Assembly: GCA_016303225.1 (NCBI GenBank)
Contig: JAEDMC010000163.1
Location: forward strand, 1 to 6,221
Direction: 5' to 3'
Source of the DNA: Kiritimatiellia bacterium
GTDB lineage: Bacteria > Verrucomicrobiota > Kiritimatiellia > RFP12 > UBA1067
DNA length: 6,221 bases
In this document: positions 4,221 to 6,221 of the stretch, piece by piece
Layout of the letters: each line of letters starts with the position of its first letter
Numbering within the stretch: the stretch's first letter is position 1
Notes under the pieces: model-generated
The model's input: the letters and a program-made list of their open reading frames with translations, nothing else
The model's database searches: none
Told to the model about the DNA's origin: nothing
Translations under genes and position numbers: made by a program

Positions 4221-5792
4221 ATGAATCTGAACAGAAGGACGTTCCTCCGCGGTCTCGCGGGCTCTTCGATGCTGGCGGCCGGTGGCTGCTTCTCGATCGG
4301 CAAGGGTAAGGGCAAGATCCGCCTCGCGTGCGTCGGCGCGCTCGGCAAGGGCTATTCGGACTGGATGCCGATGCTGCAGTCGGGTATGGCCGAACTCGTG
4401 GCGATCTGCGATGCGGATTCTGACGTTCTTGGCGTCATTGCGGCGAGAGAGGACTTCAAGGCCCTCGGCATTGACATCACGAAGATTCCGTTCTACACCG
4501 ACTACCGCAAGCTCATGGACGATGCCGGCATGCTTGGCATCCAGGCGATGACGATCTCGACGCCCGACCACATTCACGGTCCGGTCGCGATCAGCGCGAT
4601 GAAGCAGGGCATCAACGTCTACGTGCAGAAGCCGCTCGTCCGCACCCTGTGGGAGCTCGAGTACTTCAACAAGGCGGCGAAGGACAACGGCGTCATCGTG
4701 CAGATGGGCAACCAGGGCAGCTCGCTCGACTCCATGCGCCGCTGCACGGAGATCCTGCAGAGCGGCATCATCGGCGATGTCACCGAGGTGCACGTCTGGA
4801 CGAACCGTCCGGTGTGGCCGCAGGGCAAGGCGGTCTGCGACTGGGTGAAGGGCCATCCGAACGGCGACGGCACGACGCGCAAGACGCTGAACTGGGACGC
4901 GTGGCTCGGCACGGCGAAGAACCGTCCGTTCCTCGGCGAGTACGGCAAGGACGTGAAGGCCTACGATCCGTGGAACCTCGGCCGCAACGTCTACCACCGC
5001 TTCACCTGGCGCGGGTTCTATGACTTCGGCTGCGGCGCGTTCGGCGACATGGCCTGCCATACGATGAACCTCGCGTTCCGCGGTCTCGAGCTCGGCACGG
5101 TCACCGACGCCGAGTGCGTCAAGATCGAGGAGAAGAACGACATCGCGTATCCGACGAAGTCCGTCGTCAAGATGACCTACGCCGCGCGCGACTCGAAGAT
5201 TCGCAAGGGCGTCAAGCTCCCGGCGGTCACTCTCTTCTGGTACGACGGCTTTGACGAGACCAAGCCGGGCAAGAGCGGCAACAAGCCGGGTCCGGAAGTG
5301 ATGCCGAAGGTCGTGAAGTGCTTCGGCGAAGTGCCGGACACGGGCTGCTACATCATCGGCTCGAAGGGCGCGGTCCTCATGCAGGACGACTACGGCTCCA
5401 AGTGCGCGATCGCGTTGAACGACGAACAGAAGTTCATCGACGTGTTCGCGCACGAGGCCTGCAAGGCCGTGCCGCGTTCGATTCCGTTCTGTGCGGGCTC
5501 CAAGACGGTCGACGGCAAGTCGACGGTCGAGATGAAGGGCTTTGCCGAAGGCCACTACACGGAGTTCCTGCACGCGATCCGCGGCGACGGCAACTACTAC
5601 GACCAGACGCACTCCCAGTGCTTCGCCGACATCGAGTACTGCGTGCCGCAGATGGAGGGCATCCTCGTCGGCTGCATCGCGCAGCAGGTGCCGGGCAAGC
5701 TCAAGTGGGACTGCGCGAAGCAGTCGTTCTGCGGCAATGCCGCGGCGCAGGCGCTCGTGAAGCCCTTTATCCGCGAAGGCTGGGCGTTCTAA
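4221..5792 (+). CDS. Tat-exported Gfo/Idh/MocA family oxidoreductase
   Basis: A predicted NAD(P)-dependent sugar or inositol oxidoreductase of 523 residues, exported folded. The N-terminus NRRTFLRG (4-11) is a twin-arginine motif followed by a hydrophobic stretch and LAAGGC; Cys23 could be lipidated, although the lipobox is weak. The nucleotide-binding strand reads IRLACVGALGKG (33-44), with STPDHIH at 113-119 and QKP at 136-138 where EKP is usual. The C-terminal domain contains DFGCGAFGDMACHTMN (268-283), whose Asp276 and His280 fit the family's catalytic pair with Lys137. This long type with a Tat signal is common in planctomycetes, verrucomicrobia and lentisphaerae. The ATG is supported by AGGAG (4209-4213) at 7-nt spacing, its own promoter and a downstream terminator, so it is probably monocistronic. 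It has 18 cysteines, unusual for an exported protein. The substrate is not evident; a glycosidase-like role, as in Gfo-type GH109 enzymes, cannot be excluded. Confidence 0.93.
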   Translation: MNLNRRTFLRGLAGSSMLAAGGCFSIGKGKGKIRLACVGALGKGYSDWMPMLQSGMAELVAICDADSDVLGVIAAREDFKALGIDITKIPFYTDYRKLMDDAGMLGIQAMTISTPDHIHGPVAISAMKQGINVYVQKPLVRTLWELEYFNKAAKDNGVIVQMGNQGSSLDSMRRCTEILQSGIIGDVTEVHVWTNRPVWPQGKAVCDWVKGHPNGDGTTRKTLNWDAWLGTAKNRPFLGEYGKDVKAYDPWNLGRNVYHRFTWRGFYDFGCGAFGDMACHTMNLAFRGLELGTVTDAECVKIEEKNDIAYPTKSVVKMTYAARDSKIRKGVKLPAVTLFWYDGFDETKPGKSGNKPGPEVMPKVVKCFGEVPDTGCYIIGSKGAVLMQDDYGSKCAIALNDEQKFIDVFAHEACKAVPRSIPFCAGSKTVDGKSTVEMKGFAEGHYTEFLHAIRGDGNYYDQTHSQCFADIEYCVPQMEGILVGCIAQQVPGKLKWDCAKQSFCGNAAAQALVKPFIREGWAF

Positions 5793-5817
5793 GCGCGCAC
5801 GGTGGATGCGTACAATC

Positions 5818-5861
5818 GGCGTCGGCAGGTTGTCCTGTCGGCGCCTTTCGTTTGTTTTTTT
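5818..5861 (+). terminator. Intrinsic terminator of the oxidoreductase gene
   Basis: The stem 5818-5829 pairs with 5834-5845 over 12 bp, including two G-U pairs, around the loop TTGT. A T-rich tract follows (TTTCGTTTG then seven T, 5846-5861). It lies 25 bp after the stop codon. There is no T-run in the other direction, so it acts on + strand transcripts only. Confidence 0.92.
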
Positions 5862-5873
5862 GCTTGCGCAAGC
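5862..5873. repeat. 12-bp perfect palindrome
   Basis: GCTTGCGCAAGC directly follows the terminator T-tract. As RNA it gives only a 4-bp stem, so a DNA-binding dimer site is as likely as a hairpin. It may also be chance. Confidence 0.35.
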
Positions 5874-5948
5874 GGCATTTCGGGACTCTTTGGTGCTGAT
5901 CGGTCGCAGTGGCCCTTAGCCTAAAAACGGCAGTAGGGGGCGAATTTT

Positions 5949-6145
5949 TCTCACGCAGAGGCGCAGAGAGGCAGAGAATGCTGAGAAAATTGCAAATTTG
6001 TAGTTTTATCGCAGCGACCTGAACAATTTGTTGTTTCACCCTTTAGGTGATTTTTGCTTCAAGTAAATTTGATGCATAGCTCATTGTATTCGCAAGATTC
6101 CGAGCATTCTCTGCGCTCTCGGCCTCTCTGCGTCTCTGCGTGAGA
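5949..6145. repeat. Near-perfect inverted repeat, about 197 bp, with AT-rich core
   Basis: The left arm (5949-5982) starts tctcacgcagaggcgcagag; the right arm (6103-6145) is its reverse complement, with one mismatch in 34 aligned bases and a 9-nt extra block (cgagagcgc) in the right arm. The arms are themselves built of 8-bp units such as acgcagag, gcgcagag and aggcagag. The 120-bp core (5983-6102) is AT-rich, has no convincing ORF, and contains a weak 5-bp hairpin (6036-6050) followed by five T. Neither arm is followed by a T-run, so it is not a standard terminator, and I see no clean target-site duplication at the edges. The flanking stretches 5874-5948 and 6146-6167 show nothing else recognisable. 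A MITE-like element or a dispersed intergenic repeat are both possible. Confidence 0.8.
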
Positions 6146-6167
6146 CATTCAACTGACGAATCTAGGC

Positions 6168-6221
6168 TTAGAGCTTGAGCAGCTGTTTCTTGAGGGCGAT
6201 GGCGGCCGCTTCCGTGCGGTT
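6168..6221 (-). CDS. 3' end of a gene on the - strand (possible LuxR-type HTH protein)
   Basis: Reading the - strand inward from the window edge gives NRTEAAAIALKKQLLKL followed by TAA (complement of 6168-6170). The pattern NRTEAA(x)(x)AL(K/R) is what one sees at the last helix of NarL/LuxR-type DNA-binding domains, where xxNRTEAaxyAlrxGl closes many response regulators. Only 17 residues are inside the window, so the family call is tentative. The gene would be convergent with the oxidoreductase gene. Confidence 0.4.
   Translation of the reverse strand, partial: NRTEAAAIALKKQLLKL

Noticed and set aside
4200..5612. Long - strand open frame opposite the oxidoreductase
   Set aside because: Same antisense-shadow composition (Arg, Val, Ala, Leu, His). 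The + strand product has all family motifs, a promoter and a terminator.
6036..6055. Intrinsic terminator tcacc-cttta-ggtga followed by five T
   Set aside because: Stem of only 5 bp and short T-run, and the strong terminator at 5818-5861 already ends + strand transcripts. Recorded only as part of the inverted-repeat core.

Overview
The window is GC-rich bacterial DNA with four complete protein genes and one well-supported but repeat-riddled gene, all on the + strand, plus the 3' end of a - strand gene at the right edge. Shine-Dalgarno sites (GGAG-type), TATAAT -10 boxes, a Kdo transferase (so a Gram-negative LPS maker) and a Tat-exported Gfo/Idh/MocA oxidoreductase together fit the Planctomycetes-Verrucomicrobia-Chlamydiae superphylum. 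A Kiritimatiellota/Lentisphaerota/Verrucomicrobiota-like organism is my best guess. This is inference; there is no 16S or marker search behind it.

Layout. 1-90 holds a 24-bp direct repeat and an extended -10 promoter. 113-697 encodes a NeuD/PglD-like sugar O-acyltransferase. 698-793 is a 12-unit tandem octamer array that fills the whole intergenic gap and supplies the ribosome binding site of the next gene. 789-2225 encodes WaaA/KdtA (Kdo transferase). 2222-3151 encodes a predicted lipoprotein with a TPR-like C-terminus, overlapping waaA by 4 nt (GTGA). 3173-4126 is trpS. These four genes are closely spaced and co-directional and may be one transcription unit. A second promoter (about 4154-4184) drives 4221-5792, a Tat-signal Gfo/Idh/MocA oxidoreductase that ends in a strong intrinsic terminator (5818-5861). 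The 375-bp convergent intergenic region 5793-6167 then carries a near-perfect inverted repeat about 197 bp long. A - strand gene tail, possibly a LuxR-type helix-turn-helix end, ends at 6168.

The most unusual content is in and around waaA. The gene is about 50 codons longer than the usual length of about 425, and nearly all the excess can be assigned to five insertions made of short (6-8 bp) tandem repeats from at least four sequence families. All keep the frame open, and each lies directly before a predicted beta-strand of the GT-B fold, the side of a Rossmann-like sheet away from the catalytic cleft. One insertion is an inverted copy of the octamer array that precedes the gene. Another family occurs twice in the same frame and again in inverted form. 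The window thus looks like a snapshot of short-repeat elements spreading into a housekeeping gene.

Functionally, the acyltransferase and WaaA suggest envelope or surface-glycan work. trpS is housekeeping. The exported oxidoreductase is probably a separately controlled sugar-related enzyme.
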